Assembly (NCBI GenBank): GCA_937925635.1
Contig: CALALX010000090.1
Span: forward strand, 1 to 31,680
Direction: 5' to 3'
DNA from: an uncultured Caulobacter sp.
Lineage (GTDB): Bacteria; Pseudomonadota; Alphaproteobacteria; Caulobacterales; Caulobacteraceae
DNA length: 31,680 bases
Below, piece after piece: positions 1-7,288 of this stretch. The notes below the pieces were generated by a model that saw nothing but the letters and a program-made list of their open reading frames with translations, was not told the DNA's origin and searched no databases. Both the position numbers and the translations under genes were made by a program. Position 1 is the stretch's first letter; every line of letters starts with the position of its first letter.

Positions 1-612
1 GATCCACTCGCGCAGCCGCTCGGCGAACAGGCTCTGGCGCAGGAACAGGTGCTTGGAGTCGCGGATCTCGATCTCGGTCGAGCCCGACAGCGCCGAGCGC
101 GGCTTGATCAGGTCGGCCGGGTCCAGCACCCGCGTGCAGTTCTCGCACTGGTCGCCCCGCGCCGCCTCGTAGCCGCAGTGCGGGCAGGTGCCGATAACAT
201 AGCGGTCGGGGAGGAAGCGCTTGTCGGCCAGAGAGTAGACCTGCTGGGTCACCCGCTCCTCGATGAAGCCGGCCTCCCAGAGCTGCTGAGCGAAGCTCTG
301 CGTCAGCTTGCGGTTCTGCGGCGACGACGAGCGGCCGAAGTGGTCCCAAGACATGCCGAAGCCGCGGCCCATGGCGTGCAGCTTCTCGTGCGCCAGCGCG
401 CAGAAGTCGGCCACCGGCATCCCGGCCTCCGCCGCCGCCAGCTCCGCCGGCGTGCCGTGCTCGTCGGTGGCGCAGATGTAGAGGGTCTCGTGGCCCTGGG
501 CTCGCTTGAAGCGCGCGAACACGTCCGCAGGGAGCTGCGACCCGGCCAGATTGCCGAGGTGCTTGATCCCGTTGATGTACGGCAGGGCGGAAGTGATCAG
601 AATACGAGCCAT
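1..612 (-). CDS. metG: Methionyl-tRNA synthetase, N-terminal part (cut by window edge)
   Basis: MetG charges tRNA-Met with methionine in the cytoplasm. Only the first 204 codons are inside the window; the gene runs off the left edge. The protein begins MARILITSALPYINGIKHLG, which contains the class I HIGH-type motif as HLGN at residues 18-21. The ATDEHGTP signature follows at residues 48-55. A zinc knuckle is visible as Cys143, Cys146, Cys156 and Cys159 (CPHC and CENC), which marks the zinc-containing MetRS type. The start is the ATG at 610-612, and no in-frame alternative fits the family start better. The gene is divergent from the DUF1761 gene, so 613-765 should hold both promoters. Identity is seen directly from the motifs; the missing C-terminal half cannot be judged. 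Confidence 0.95.
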   Translation of the reverse strand, partial: MARILITSALPYINGIKHLGNLAGSQLPADVFARFKRAQGHETLYICATDEHGTPAELAAAEAGMPVADFCALAHEKLHAMGRGFGMSWDHFGRSSSPQNRKLTQSFAQQLWEAGFIEERVTQQVYSLADKRFLPDRYVIGTCPHCGYEAARGDQCENCTRVLDPADLIKPRSALSGSTEIEIRDSKHLFLRQSLFAERLREWI

Positions 613-765
613 GCGGCGGATATAGAGGCGTGCGCGCGCGAGCGGAAGCGGCCAGCGATCGACGACCGGGTATCGCCGTTCGGCGAAACGTCGTAGCATC
701 CGCGTCAGAAACGACGGGGCCGCGCTCCTCGGCGCGAGAGTCCCGCGTCACCCGGGGGACTACGC

Positions 766-1182
766 ATGTTGAAAGGTATCAACTGGATTGGCGTCCTCGC
801 CGCCGTGGTGGCGAGCCAGGCCATCGGATTTGTCTGGTACGGCATGGTCTTCTCCGCCCAGTGGATGGCGCTGACCGGAATCGCCGTGTCGGAGAGCGAA
901 GGCTCTTCCGCCATGGCGCTGGGCGCGGTGCAGAACCTGGTCATCGCCATTGGCCTGGGCTGGCTGATCGCCCGAACCGGCATGGCCGGATGGGTCGGCG
1001 GCGCGAAGGCGGGCCTGACGGCCTGCGTCTTCTTCGGGCTGGCGACGATGTCTCTGCGCTTCATCTACGGCGACGACAACACCGGCCTGATCCCGATCGA
1101 CGGCGGCTACATGCTGATCCAGTACGTGGTCAGCGGCGCCCTGATCGGGGGACTGAAGGCGGGGAAGAAGGCCGAAGCCTGA
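766..1182 (+). CDS. DUF1761 family membrane protein
   Basis: A 138-residue protein with about four hydrophobic segments, near residues 7-27, 49-69, 79-97 and 115-133. The N-terminal pattern INWIGVLAAVVASQAIGFVW, followed by a short loop and a second helix rich in Gly and Ala, is what I associate with the DUF1761 family. No function is established for that family as far as I know, and I do not assign one. The ATG at 766 has a GGGGGA Shine-Dalgarno at 754-759. The gene is followed within a few bases by a strong hairpin terminator, so it is probably transcribed alone and not with potF. Confidence 0.8.
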   Translation: MLKGINWIGVLAAVVASQAIGFVWYGMVFSAQWMALTGIAVSESEGSSAMALGAVQNLVIAIGLGWLIARTGMAGWVGGAKAGLTACVFFGLATMSLRFIYGDDNTGLIPIDGGYMLIQYVVSGALIGGLKAGKKAEA

Positions 1183-1187
1183 CCGGC

Positions 1188-1219
1188 GTCCCTTCCCCTC
1201 CGCAGGGGAAGGGACTTTT
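1188..1219 (+). terminator. Rho-independent terminator after the DUF1761 gene
   Basis: A perfect 12-bp stem, GTCCCTTCCCCT paired with AGGGGAAGGGAC, encloses a CCGC loop and is followed by TTTT. It begins 5 nt after the DUF1761 stop codon. The CCTTCCCCT/AGGGGAAGG core resembles the hairpins in the repeat between potH and potI, so it may be a repeat unit acting as a terminator. Confidence 0.8.
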
Positions 1220-1271
1220 CCGACGCTCCGCAGGCCCTATAAGGACTCGCAGGGTTTCGCGGGAGGTTGGG

Positions 1272-2387
1272 ATGTCGCTTTTCAAGGGTCACACGCGGCG
1301 TTGGGCCGCCCTTGCCGTTGGGGCCGTCGCCGCCTTGGCGCTGACGAGCTGCGGAGGTCCCAAGCAGGAGACCCTGCATATCTACAACTGGTCGGACTAC
1401 ATCGATCCGGCGCTCCTTGAGCAATTCACCAAGGAGACCGGGATCAAGGTCGTCTACGACACCTTCGATTCCAACGAGATGCTCGAGACCAAGGTGCTGA
1501 CCGGCGCCACCGGCTACGACATCGTGGCGCCGTCGAACCACAACCTGCCCCGCTACATCACGGCCAAGGCGATCCAGCCGCTGGACTTCGCCAAGCTGCC
1601 CAACCGCAAGAACCTGTGGCCGGAGCTGATGCAGCGCATGGAGCCGTTCGATCCGGGCGGCAAGTACAGCGTCCCCTACATGTGGGGCACGATGGGCATC
1701 GGCTACAACACCGCGGAGGTGGCCAAGCGGCTGCCCGGCGTGACCATCGACAGCTGGGATGTGGTGTTCAAGCCGGAGAACCTGGCCAAGCTGAAGGACT
1801 GCGGCGTCTATTTCCTCGACGCGTCCGAGGACATGTACGCGGTGACGCTGAACTACCTCGGCAAGGATCCCAACTCGAAGGCGGTGGCGGACTATGAGGC
1901 GGCGACCAGCCTGCTGCTGAGCCTGCGGCCCTACGTCACCAAGTTCCACTCGTCGGAATACATCAACGCCCTGGCCAACGGCGACGCCTGCGTCGTGGTC
2001 GGCTACAGCGGCGACATCCTGCAGGCCGCCGACCGCGCCGAGGAGGCCAAGAAGGGCGTCGAAGTCGCCTACGCCATCCCCAAGGAAGGCAGCCAGGTCT
2101 GGTTCGACACCTTCACGATTCCGGCTGACGCGCCCAATCCGGAGGCGGCCTACAAGTTCCTCGACTTCATGATGCGGCCCGAGGTCATCGCCAAGGCGTC
2201 CAACTACACCGCCTACGCCAACGCCAACGCCGCCGCGACGCCGCTGGTCGACGAGGAACTGCGCACCGACCCGAACGTCTATCCGACGCCGGAGGTGTTC
2301 TCGCGGCTGTTCGTGACCACGACCAAGGACCAGGCCCTGGTCCGTGAGGTGAACCGTCTCTGGACCAAGGTGATGAGCGGCCAATGA
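1272..2387 (+). CDS. potF: Putrescine/spermidine ABC transporter substrate-binding lipoprotein
   Basis: This is the periplasmic solute-binding component of a polyamine importer, 371 residues long, the usual size for PotF/PotD. The N-terminus is a lipoprotein signal with a basic start, a hydrophobic stretch and a lipobox ending at Cys27 (LALTSC), so the protein is probably anchored to a membrane. The mature part opens with ETLHIYNWSDYIDP and continues with YDIVAPSNHN, both typical of PotD/PotF. The ATG at 1272 is chosen because GGGAGG at 1261-1266 sits 5 nt upstream; the open frame reaches further upstream but has no better start and would run through the terminator at 1188-1219. It overlaps potG by 4 nt (ATGA), which indicates translational coupling. 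PotF (putrescine) is favoured over PotD by the potFGHI gene order, but the substrate is inferred. Confidence 0.93.
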   Translation: MSLFKGHTRRWAALAVGAVAALALTSCGGPKQETLHIYNWSDYIDPALLEQFTKETGIKVVYDTFDSNEMLETKVLTGATGYDIVAPSNHNLPRYITAKAIQPLDFAKLPNRKNLWPELMQRMEPFDPGGKYSVPYMWGTMGIGYNTAEVAKRLPGVTIDSWDVVFKPENLAKLKDCGVYFLDASEDMYAVTLNYLGKDPNSKAVADYEAATSLLLSLRPYVTKFHSSEYINALANGDACVVVGYSGDILQAADRAEEAKKGVEVAYAIPKEGSQVWFDTFTIPADAPNPEAAYKFLDFMMRPEVIAKASNYTAYANANAAATPLVDEELRTDPNVYPTPEVFSRLFVTTTKDQALVREVNRLWTKVMSGQ

Positions 2388-3577
2388 GCCGCGCGCCCGC
2401 CAAGCCGGCCAAGCCGAAGCCGGACGGCAAGCGCCTGAACATCGGCGCGGTGCGGTCCAGCTTCGCGCCCTGGAACGACCCCAACGCCGTTCCGCTGGTG
2501 CGGTTCGAGGGGGTGACCAAGCGGTTCGGGACCCAGACCGCCGTCGACGACGTGTCGCTGGACATCTATCCGGGCGAGTTCTTCGCGCTGCTCGGCCCCT
2601 CCGGCTGCGGCAAGACCACCTTGATGCGCATGCTGGCCGGCTTCGAGACCCCGGACGCGGGGCGCATCACGCTGGACGGCAAGGACCTGGCCGGCGTGCC
2701 GCCGCACCAGCGGCCGGTCAACATGATGTTCCAGAGCTATGCGCTCTTCCCGCACCTGACCGTCGAGCAGAACATCGCCTTCGGCCTGAAGCAGGAGGGC
2801 CTGCCGCGCGGCGAGATCGCCGCCCGCGTCGCCGAGATGCTGGACCTGGTGAAGCTGACGCCGTTCGCGAAGCGAAAGCCCGACCAGCTGAGCGGCGGCC
2901 AGAAGCAGCGCGTCGCACTGGCCAGAGCGGTGGCCCGCAAGCCCAAGATGCTGCTGCTCGACGAGCCGCTGGGCGCGCTGGACAAGAAGCTGCGCGAGGA
3001 GACGCAGTTCGAGTTGATGGACCTGCAGGTCGAGCTCGGCGTCACCTTCCTGATCGTCACCCATGATCAGGAAGAGGCCATGGTCATGGCTGACCGGATC
3101 GCGGTGATGCGCGAGGGCAAGACCGTCCAGGTCGCCAGGCCGGAAGAGATCTACGAGACCCCCGCCTCCCGCTACGTGGCCGAGTTCCTCGGCGACGTGA
3201 ACCTGTTCGAGACCCTGGTCGACGCCATCGAGCATCCGATGGCGCACCTGCGGACGCCCGAGGCCCAGGCCGGCTTCTACGTGCTCGATGACGACTGTCC
3301 CGCTCCCGGCGCAACCGTCTGGCTGGCCGTTCGGCCCGAGAAGATGACCATCAGCCTCGACCCGCCCCCGGCCGGCACGCGCAACGTGCTGGCGGGCGAG
3401 ATCTGGGACATCGGCTACACCGGCGACTGGACCAACTACATCGTCGAATTGCCGGGCGGCCGGCTGGTGCGGGTCGCCCGCGCCAACAGCCGCCGCTTCG
3501 TCGAGCGCCCGATCGGCTGGGACGACAAGGTCTGGGTCAGCTTCGACCCCGACGCCGGCGTGGTGCTGACGTCGTGA
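2384..3577 (+). CDS. potG: Polyamine ABC transporter ATP-binding protein
   Basis: A 397-residue ATPase that powers polyamine import through PotH and PotI. The nucleotide-binding domain shows Walker A GPSGCGKT (71-78), Q-loop Gln117, signature LSGGQ (169-173), Walker B LLLDEP (190-195) and the H-loop histidine His227. The C-terminal region after about residue 300 resembles a TOBE domain, and its segment GEIWDIGYTGDWTNYIVEL matches PotG/PotA regulatory domains. An N-terminal extension of about 37 residues before the ABC domain is also found in PotG proteins. The start overlaps the potF stop (ATGA). Immediately downstream lies a palindromic repeat element that separates it from potH. Confidence 0.95.
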   Translation: MSRAPAKPAKPKPDGKRLNIGAVRSSFAPWNDPNAVPLVRFEGVTKRFGTQTAVDDVSLDIYPGEFFALLGPSGCGKTTLMRMLAGFETPDAGRITLDGKDLAGVPPHQRPVNMMFQSYALFPHLTVEQNIAFGLKQEGLPRGEIAARVAEMLDLVKLTPFAKRKPDQLSGGQKQRVALARAVARKPKMLLLDEPLGALDKKLREETQFELMDLQVELGVTFLIVTHDQEEAMVMADRIAVMREGKTVQVARPEEIYETPASRYVAEFLGDVNLFETLVDAIEHPMAHLRTPEAQAGFYVLDDDCPAPGATVWLAVRPEKMTISLDPPPAGTRNVLAGEIWDIGYTGDWTNYIVELPGGRLVRVARANSRRFVERPIGWDDKVWVSFDPDAGVVLTS

Positions 3578-3578
3578 T

Positions 3579-3698
3579 GTGCGTGGTTCGCGACGCTCGC
3601 TTGAGGCTCGCTCCTCACCATGACGAAGGTGGGAAGCGTTCCACTGAATTCGTCATCCTGAGGAGCGATCCCTCAGGATCGCGTCGCGAAGGACGCAC
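3579..3698. repeat. Inverted-repeat element between potG and potH
   Basis: Two arms of about 50 nt, 3579-3627 and 3649-3698, are roughly 80% complementary and flank a 21-nt centre. The arms contain the GTGCGT...TTCGCGACGC and GCTCCTCA...ATGACGAA blocks in inverted orientation. The TCATCCTGAGGAGC type of sequence is, as I recall, a widespread dispersed repeat in alphaproteobacteria, so this is probably a MITE- or REP-like element. It starts 2 nt after the potG stop and ends 3 nt before the potH start. The transcript could fold into one long hairpin within the operon mRNA. Confidence 0.75.
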
Positions 3699-3701
3699 GT
3701 C

Positions 3702-4592
3702 GTGAACCGGCCTCGCTCGCGCGCCGTCATCCTGCCGGCCCTCTGGCTGGGGGTGCTGTTCGCCTTCCCCTTCCTGCTGGTGCTGAAGCTGTCGCTGTCC
3801 GACACGGCCCTGGCCATTCCGCCCTACGCGCCGCAGATCGTCTGGACCGACGGGCTTGACGGCCTGAAGCGCTTCGTCGCCGGTCTCGATTTCGAGATGT
3901 ACGCGCGGCTGACCAGCGACCGACTGTACTTCGACGCCTATGTCTCCAGCCTGAAGTTCGCGGCGACCGGCACGATCCTGGCGCTGCTGGTCGGCTATCC
4001 GATGGCCTACGGCATGGCGCGCTGCCGGCCGGGCGTGCGCGACATCCTGCTGATGCTGGTCATCCTGCCGTTCTGGACCAGCTTCCTGATCCGGGTCTAC
4101 GCCTGGGTCGGGATCCTCAAGCCGGCCGGACTGCTCAACGCCTTCCTCGGCCTGCTCGGCCTCGATCCGGTCACCCTGCTCTACACCCCGACAGCGGTGC
4201 AGATCGGACTGGTCTATAGCTACCTGCCGTTCATGGTGCTGCCGCTGTACGCGGCGCTGGAGCGCATGGACCACACCCTGCTGGAGGCCGCCGCCGACCT
4301 CGGCTCGCCGCCCTGGAAGAGCTTCTGGCAGATCACCTGGCCGCTCTCGATCCCGGGCGTCGTAGCCGGGTGCCTGCTGTGTTTCATCCCCATGGTCGGC
4401 GAGTTCGTGATCCCCGATCTGCTGGGCGGCCCCGGCTCTCTGATGATCGGCCGCTCGATCTGGATGGAGTTCTTCGCCAACCGCGACTGGCCGTTCGCCA
4501 GCGCCGTGGCGATCATCCTGCTGATCACCCTGGTGGTCCCGATCGTCCTCTACCAGCGCCAGCAGGCGCGGGCGCTGGAGGCGGGGCGATGA
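3702..4592 (+). CDS. potH: Polyamine ABC transporter permease, PotH type
   Basis: A 296-residue inner-membrane permease with about six transmembrane segments; the first spans roughly residues 9-30. The EAA loop that contacts the ATPase is visible at 195-219, beginning EAAADLGSPPWKSF and ending LSIPG. The region GRSIWMEFFANRDWPFASA near the C-terminus is typical of PotH. The start is a GTG at 3702. Its only credible Shine-Dalgarno, AAGGA at 3689-3693, lies inside the end of the upstream inverted-repeat element, 8 nt before the start. The stop codon overlaps an ATG (ATGA at 4589-4592) that may be a relic of the original potI start. Confidence 0.93.
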   Translation: MNRPRSRAVILPALWLGVLFAFPFLLVLKLSLSDTALAIPPYAPQIVWTDGLDGLKRFVAGLDFEMYARLTSDRLYFDAYVSSLKFAATGTILALLVGYPMAYGMARCRPGVRDILLMLVILPFWTSFLIRVYAWVGILKPAGLLNAFLGLLGLDPVTLLYTPTAVQIGLVYSYLPFMVLPLYAALERMDHTLLEAAADLGSPPWKSFWQITWPLSIPGVVAGCLLCFIPMVGEFVIPDLLGGPGSLMIGRSIWMEFFANRDWPFASAVAIILLITLVVPIVLYQRQQARALEAGR

Positions 4593-4613
4593 ACTGGATC
4601 GCCAGGTCGAAAG

Positions 4614-4764
4614 CCCTCCTCCTCGATGGAGGAGGGTTGGGTGGTGGTGTGGCCGCCGCATCCAGGCGAAGGGCTCGGCAAGGCGTCGGCGCCACACAGC
4701 GCCTTCACAACGCCGCCGCGGCCACACCACCATCCCCGGCCCTTCCTCCATCGAGGAGGAAGGG
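4614..4764. repeat. Inverted-repeat element between potH and potI
   Basis: A left arm at about 4614-4659 and a right arm at about 4714-4764 are inverted copies, with shared blocks CCTCCTCGATGGAGGA and GGTGGTGTGGCCGC. Each arm also has its own internal hairpin. The left is CCCTCCTCC-TCGAT-GGAGGAGGG; the right is a perfect 10-bp stem, CCCTTCCTCC with GGAGGAAGGG around ATCGA. It is a different family from the element before potH. No target-site duplication is obvious. The segment 4593-4800 has no convincing gene. Confidence 0.7.
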
Positions 4765-4778
4765 GGGGACCCCGCGCC

Positions 4779-4795
4779 TCCTCCAATGGGGAGGA
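4779..4795 (+). promoter_or_regulatory. potI ribosome binding site within a predicted hairpin
   Basis: GGGGAGGA at 4788-4795 is a near-perfect Shine-Dalgarno placed 5 nt before the potI ATG at 4801, and it decides that start over the in-frame ATG at 4786. TCCTCC at 4779-4784 is perfectly complementary to GGAGGA at 4790-4795 with a 5-nt loop, so the site could be masked in the mRNA. The hairpin is seen in sequence; an effect on translation is inferred. Confidence 0.5.
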
Positions 4796-4800
4796 TCACG

Positions 4801-5604
4801 ATGAAGCGCGGCCCATCCTGGTTCAACCTGGTCTCGATCACGCTCGGCTTCGCGTTCCTGTACCTGCCGATCGTCCTGCTCGTCGTCTGGTCGTTCAACG
4901 CCAGCAAGCTGGTCACCGTCTGGGGCGGCTTCTCCACGAAGTGGTACGCGGCCCTGCTGCAGGACGAACAGCTGCTGTCGGCGGCCTGGGTGACGGTGCG
5001 CGTGGGCCTGGTCTCGGCGACGCTGGCGACGGTGCTCGGCGCCCTGGCCGCCGTCGCCCTGGTGCGCGGCGGTCGGTTCAGGGGCCGGACGATGTTCTCG
5101 GGCATGGTCTACGCACCGCTGGTCATGCCCGAGGTGATCATGGGCCTGGCGCTGCTGCTGTTGTTCGTGGCCCTGCGCTTCGACCGCGGCTTCTGGACCG
5201 TGATGCTGGCCCATACGACCTTCACGCTCAGCTACGTCGCCGTGGTCGTGCACTCGCGCCTGGTCACCTTCGACCGGTCGCTGGAGGAAGCCGCCCAGGA
5301 TCTGGGCTGCACGCCCGGCCAGGCGTTCATGAAGGTGACCCTGCCCAACATCTTCCCCGCCGTGCTGGCCGGCTGGATGCTGGCCTTCACCCTGTCGCTC
5401 GACGACCTGGTCATCGCCAGCTTCACCAGCGGCCCGGGCGCCACCACCCTGCCGATGCGGATCTACAGCCAGGTGCGGCTGGGCGTGACGCCGGAGATCA
5501 ACGCCGTCTGCACCCTGCTGATCGCCGTGGTCGCCACCGGCATCATCATCTATTCCCTGACCCAGAAGTGGCGGACTGGCGCGGCGGCGCGGGCTGCGGC
5601 ATAA
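4801..5604 (+). CDS. potI: Polyamine ABC transporter permease, PotI type
   Basis: A 267-residue inner-membrane permease, partner of PotH. It has about six transmembrane segments, beginning near residues 9-30. The segment LVTVWGGFSTKWYAALLQDE resembles the family's start of the first periplasmic loop. The EAA loop at 162-190 starts EEAAQDLGCTPGQAF and runs to PAVLAG. The motif SLDDLVIASFTSGPGATTLP (199-218) is strongly characteristic of PotI. The ATG at 4801 is chosen for its GGGGAGGA ribosome binding site; the ATG at 4786 lies inside the leader hairpin. The 208-nt gap from potH holds the second palindromic element. The gene ends the pot operon and is followed 22 nt later by tRNA-Thr. Confidence 0.94.
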   Translation: MKRGPSWFNLVSITLGFAFLYLPIVLLVVWSFNASKLVTVWGGFSTKWYAALLQDEQLLSAAWVTVRVGLVSATLATVLGALAAVALVRGGRFRGRTMFSGMVYAPLVMPEVIMGLALLLLFVALRFDRGFWTVMLAHTTFTLSYVAVVVHSRLVTFDRSLEEAAQDLGCTPGQAFMKVTLPNIFPAVLAGWMLAFTLSLDDLVIASFTSGPGATTLPMRIYSQVRLGVTPEINAVCTLLIAVVATGIIIYSLTQKWRTGAAARAAA

Positions 5605-5626
5605 GCCGCCGGTTCGCAACGCGGAC

Positions 5627-5701
5627 GCCGGCTTAGCTCAGCGGTAGAGCAGCGGTTTTGTAAACCGAAGGTCGGGGGTTCAATCCCCTCAGCCGGCACC
5701 A
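5627..5701 (+). tRNA. tRNA-Thr (anticodon TGT), CCA encoded
   Basis: The acceptor stem GCCGGCT pairs with AGCCGGC, followed by discriminator A and an encoded CCA. The D arm GCTC/GAGC, the anticodon loop TTTGTAA with TGT at 5659-5661, and a T arm with GGTTCAATC are all present. It reads ACA threonine codons. The first anticodon-stem pair is G-A, a mismatch I believe also occurs in other bacterial tRNA-Thr. Confidence 0.96.
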
Positions 5702-5729
5702 GCCTTCCATCTTGGCAGACAGGTCGATC

Positions 5730-5747
5730 TGTGAGCAAATGTTCACA
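5730..5747. promoter_or_regulatory. 18-bp dyad overlapping the start of the hydrolase gene
   Basis: The sequence TGTGAGCAAATGTTCACA fits the dyad TGTGAnCAnnTGnTCACA, with 14 of 18 positions symmetric. Its last base is the A of the hydrolase ATG. The half-site resembles CRP/FNR-type TGTGA, but the spacing between TGTGA and TCACA is 8 nt instead of 6. It could be a repressor operator. No regulator gene is adjacent. Confidence 0.35.
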
Positions 5748-6652
5748 TGAAGCTTAGCGACCGCCTCGCCGGAACCTTCGCCGCCGAGAACCTCAAGGGC
5801 GTCGAGCGCGCGCGGGCGGCGGTGCGGTTCGCCCTCTCCCGCCGGGACCGCCACCTGCCACTGCTGGCCGAAACGCGGAACATCGATGTCGACGGCGCGA
5901 CGGGTCCGCTGCAAGCGAGACTCTACCTCCCGAAAGGCGCGCAGACGCCCGGTCCGCTGCTGCTGTTCTTCCACGGCGGCGGCTTCATCCTGGGCGACAT
6001 TGAGACCCACGACGCCTTCTGCGTCCGGCTGGCGGACGCAGCGGGCGTGCGGGTGTTGTCTTGCCGCTATCGCCTGGCGCCCGAAGCCGCCTTCCCGGCC
6101 CAACTCGACGACGCGCTGGCGGCGGCGCGCTGGACGCTGGCAAATCTGCGACGGCTGGGCGGGGACCGGCTGGCGCTCGGGGGAGACTCCGCCGGCGGAT
6201 ATCTGGCCGTTGCGGCCACGCGCGAGATTTTGCGCGAGAACACCAGCGCGATCTGCGGCCAGCTGCTGGTCTATCCGCTGCTGAGCATGGACGACGAGGT
6301 CTGGGCCTCGACGCTTCTCCAGGACGCCCGGATCGTCGGCCGCCTGGCGGTGCAGTTCATCCGCGCGCAGCTCGGGACCAATGAAGGGCACTCGCTGCTC
6401 AAGCCGCATCTACCAGAGACGTACGCTGTCGGGCCGCCGACGGTGATCGCGGCCGGAGACCATCTCGACCCGTGCCGGCCTGAAGCTGCGGCTTACGCCG
6501 AGAAGCTGCGTGAGGTCGGGGTGCCGGTGGAAGAACGTTACTTCCCGCTGCAGCCGCACGGCTTCATCAACCTCACGCACGTATCAGCGGCCGCGCGGGA
6601 CGCGGTCGCCGAGATCGGATCAATGACGGCGAGACTGCTGAAAGCCGTTTAG
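5747..6652 (+). CDS. Alpha/beta hydrolase, HSL (GDXG) family esterase
   Basis: A 301-residue cytoplasmic esterase or lipase of the hormone-sensitive lipase family. The oxyanion-hole motif HGGGF lies at 76-80 and the nucleophile elbow GDSAG at 146-150, with Ser148. The likely acid is Asp241 (in HLDP) and the histidine is His271 (in PHGF), so the triad is complete. Length is normal and there is no signal peptide. The ATG at 5747 has no Shine-Dalgarno and overlaps a dyad that could be an operator, so a leaderless transcript is possible. The physiological substrate cannot be told from sequence; short-chain esters are usual for the family. The stop codon region overlaps the end of an antisense small ORF. 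Confidence 0.88.
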   Translation: MKLSDRLAGTFAAENLKGVERARAAVRFALSRRDRHLPLLAETRNIDVDGATGPLQARLYLPKGAQTPGPLLLFFHGGGFILGDIETHDAFCVRLADAAGVRVLSCRYRLAPEAAFPAQLDDALAAARWTLANLRRLGGDRLALGGDSAGGYLAVAATREILRENTSAICGQLLVYPLLSMDDEVWASTLLQDARIVGRLAVQFIRAQLGTNEGHSLLKPHLPETYAVGPPTVIAAGDHLDPCRPEAAAYAEKLREVGVPVEERYFPLQPHGFINLTHVSAAARDAVAEIGSMTARLLKAV

Positions 6653-6720
6653 GCGCGGGATGTGAGCGTCCAGATGATCGCGTCGATGTCCGCGAACAGA
6701 CGCTTCAGGAAGTGCGGCAT
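6649..6720 (-). CDS. Possible 23-residue small protein
   Basis: An ATG at 6718-6720 opens 23 codons ending in TAA, starting MPHFLKRLFADID and ending WTLTSRA. A good Shine-Dalgarno, AAGGGGAG at 6730-6737, lies 9 nt upstream. Of the 23 sense codons, 21 end in G or C, which matches real genes in this window. The peptide is short and amphipathic, with a basic start, two aspartates and a hydrophobic centre. It ends on the stop codon of the plus-strand hydrolase and is divergent from the YaiI-like gene. I do not recognise a family. The ribosome binding site and codon use are seen; that it is translated is inferred. Confidence 0.4.
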   Translation of the reverse strand: MPHFLKRLFADIDAIIWTLTSRA

Positions 6721-6820
6721 GGCGGGGGTCTCCCCTTCGGCCCAGACTGCGCGTTAACGATTTGGCGTGATTCGCGTTCCGACGTGGACGAACAATGATC
6801 CTTCAGCCGGTCCCGATTTC

Positions 6821-7288
6821 GTGAGCGCCCCGCCGATCCGCATCTATGTCGACGCCGACGCCTGCCCGGTGAAGGACGAGACCTACAAGGTCGCGGCCCG
6901 TTACGGCCTGAAGACCTTCGTGGTCAGCAACAGCTTCATGCAGATCCCGCAATCGCCGCTGATCGAGCGGGTGATCGTCGACGCGGGCCCCGACATCGCC
7001 GACGACTGGATCGCCGAGCGGGCGGCGCCGGGCGATGTGGTCGTCACCAACGACATCCCGCTGGCCGACCGGGTGCTCAAGGCGGGGGCGGCGGCGATCA
7101 AGCCGAACGGCCAGCCGTTCACCGCCGACTCGATCGGTTCGGCCCTCGCCCAACGTTCGATCATGGAGCACATCCGCTCGACCGGAGAGATCACCGGCGG
7201 TCCCCGACCCTTCGAACGCGCCGACCGCTCTCGGTTCCTGCAGGCGCTGGACACGGCGATCCAGAAGGCGATGAGGGCGCGGCGATGA
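6821..7288 (+). CDS. YaiI/YqxD family protein (DUF188, UPF0178)
   Basis: A protein of about 155 residues with the family hallmark IYVDADACPVKDE near its N-terminus. TNDIPLADRVL in the middle and the GGPRPF segment near the C-terminus also fit. The fold is PIN-like with clustered acidic residues, which suggests a nuclease-like protein, but its role is not established. The GTG at 6821 is chosen because family members begin only a few residues before YVDADACP. An in-frame GTG at 6767 would add 18 residues (IRVPTWTNN...) that do not look like the family. Neither start has a clear Shine-Dalgarno. The stop overlaps the arfB start (ATGA), so the two are coupled. Confidence 0.85.
   Translation: MSAPPIRIYVDADACPVKDETYKVAARYGLKTFVVSNSFMQIPQSPLIERVIVDAGPDIADDWIAERAAPGDVVVTNDIPLADRVLKAGAAAIKPNGQPFTADSIGSALAQRSIMEHIRSTGEITGGPRPFERADRSRFLQALDTAIQKAMRARR

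Noticed and set aside
4589..4804. Short frame starting MNWIARSK at the end of potH
   Set aside because: It runs into the inverted repeat and has no family match; it is better read as a possible relic of an older potI start.
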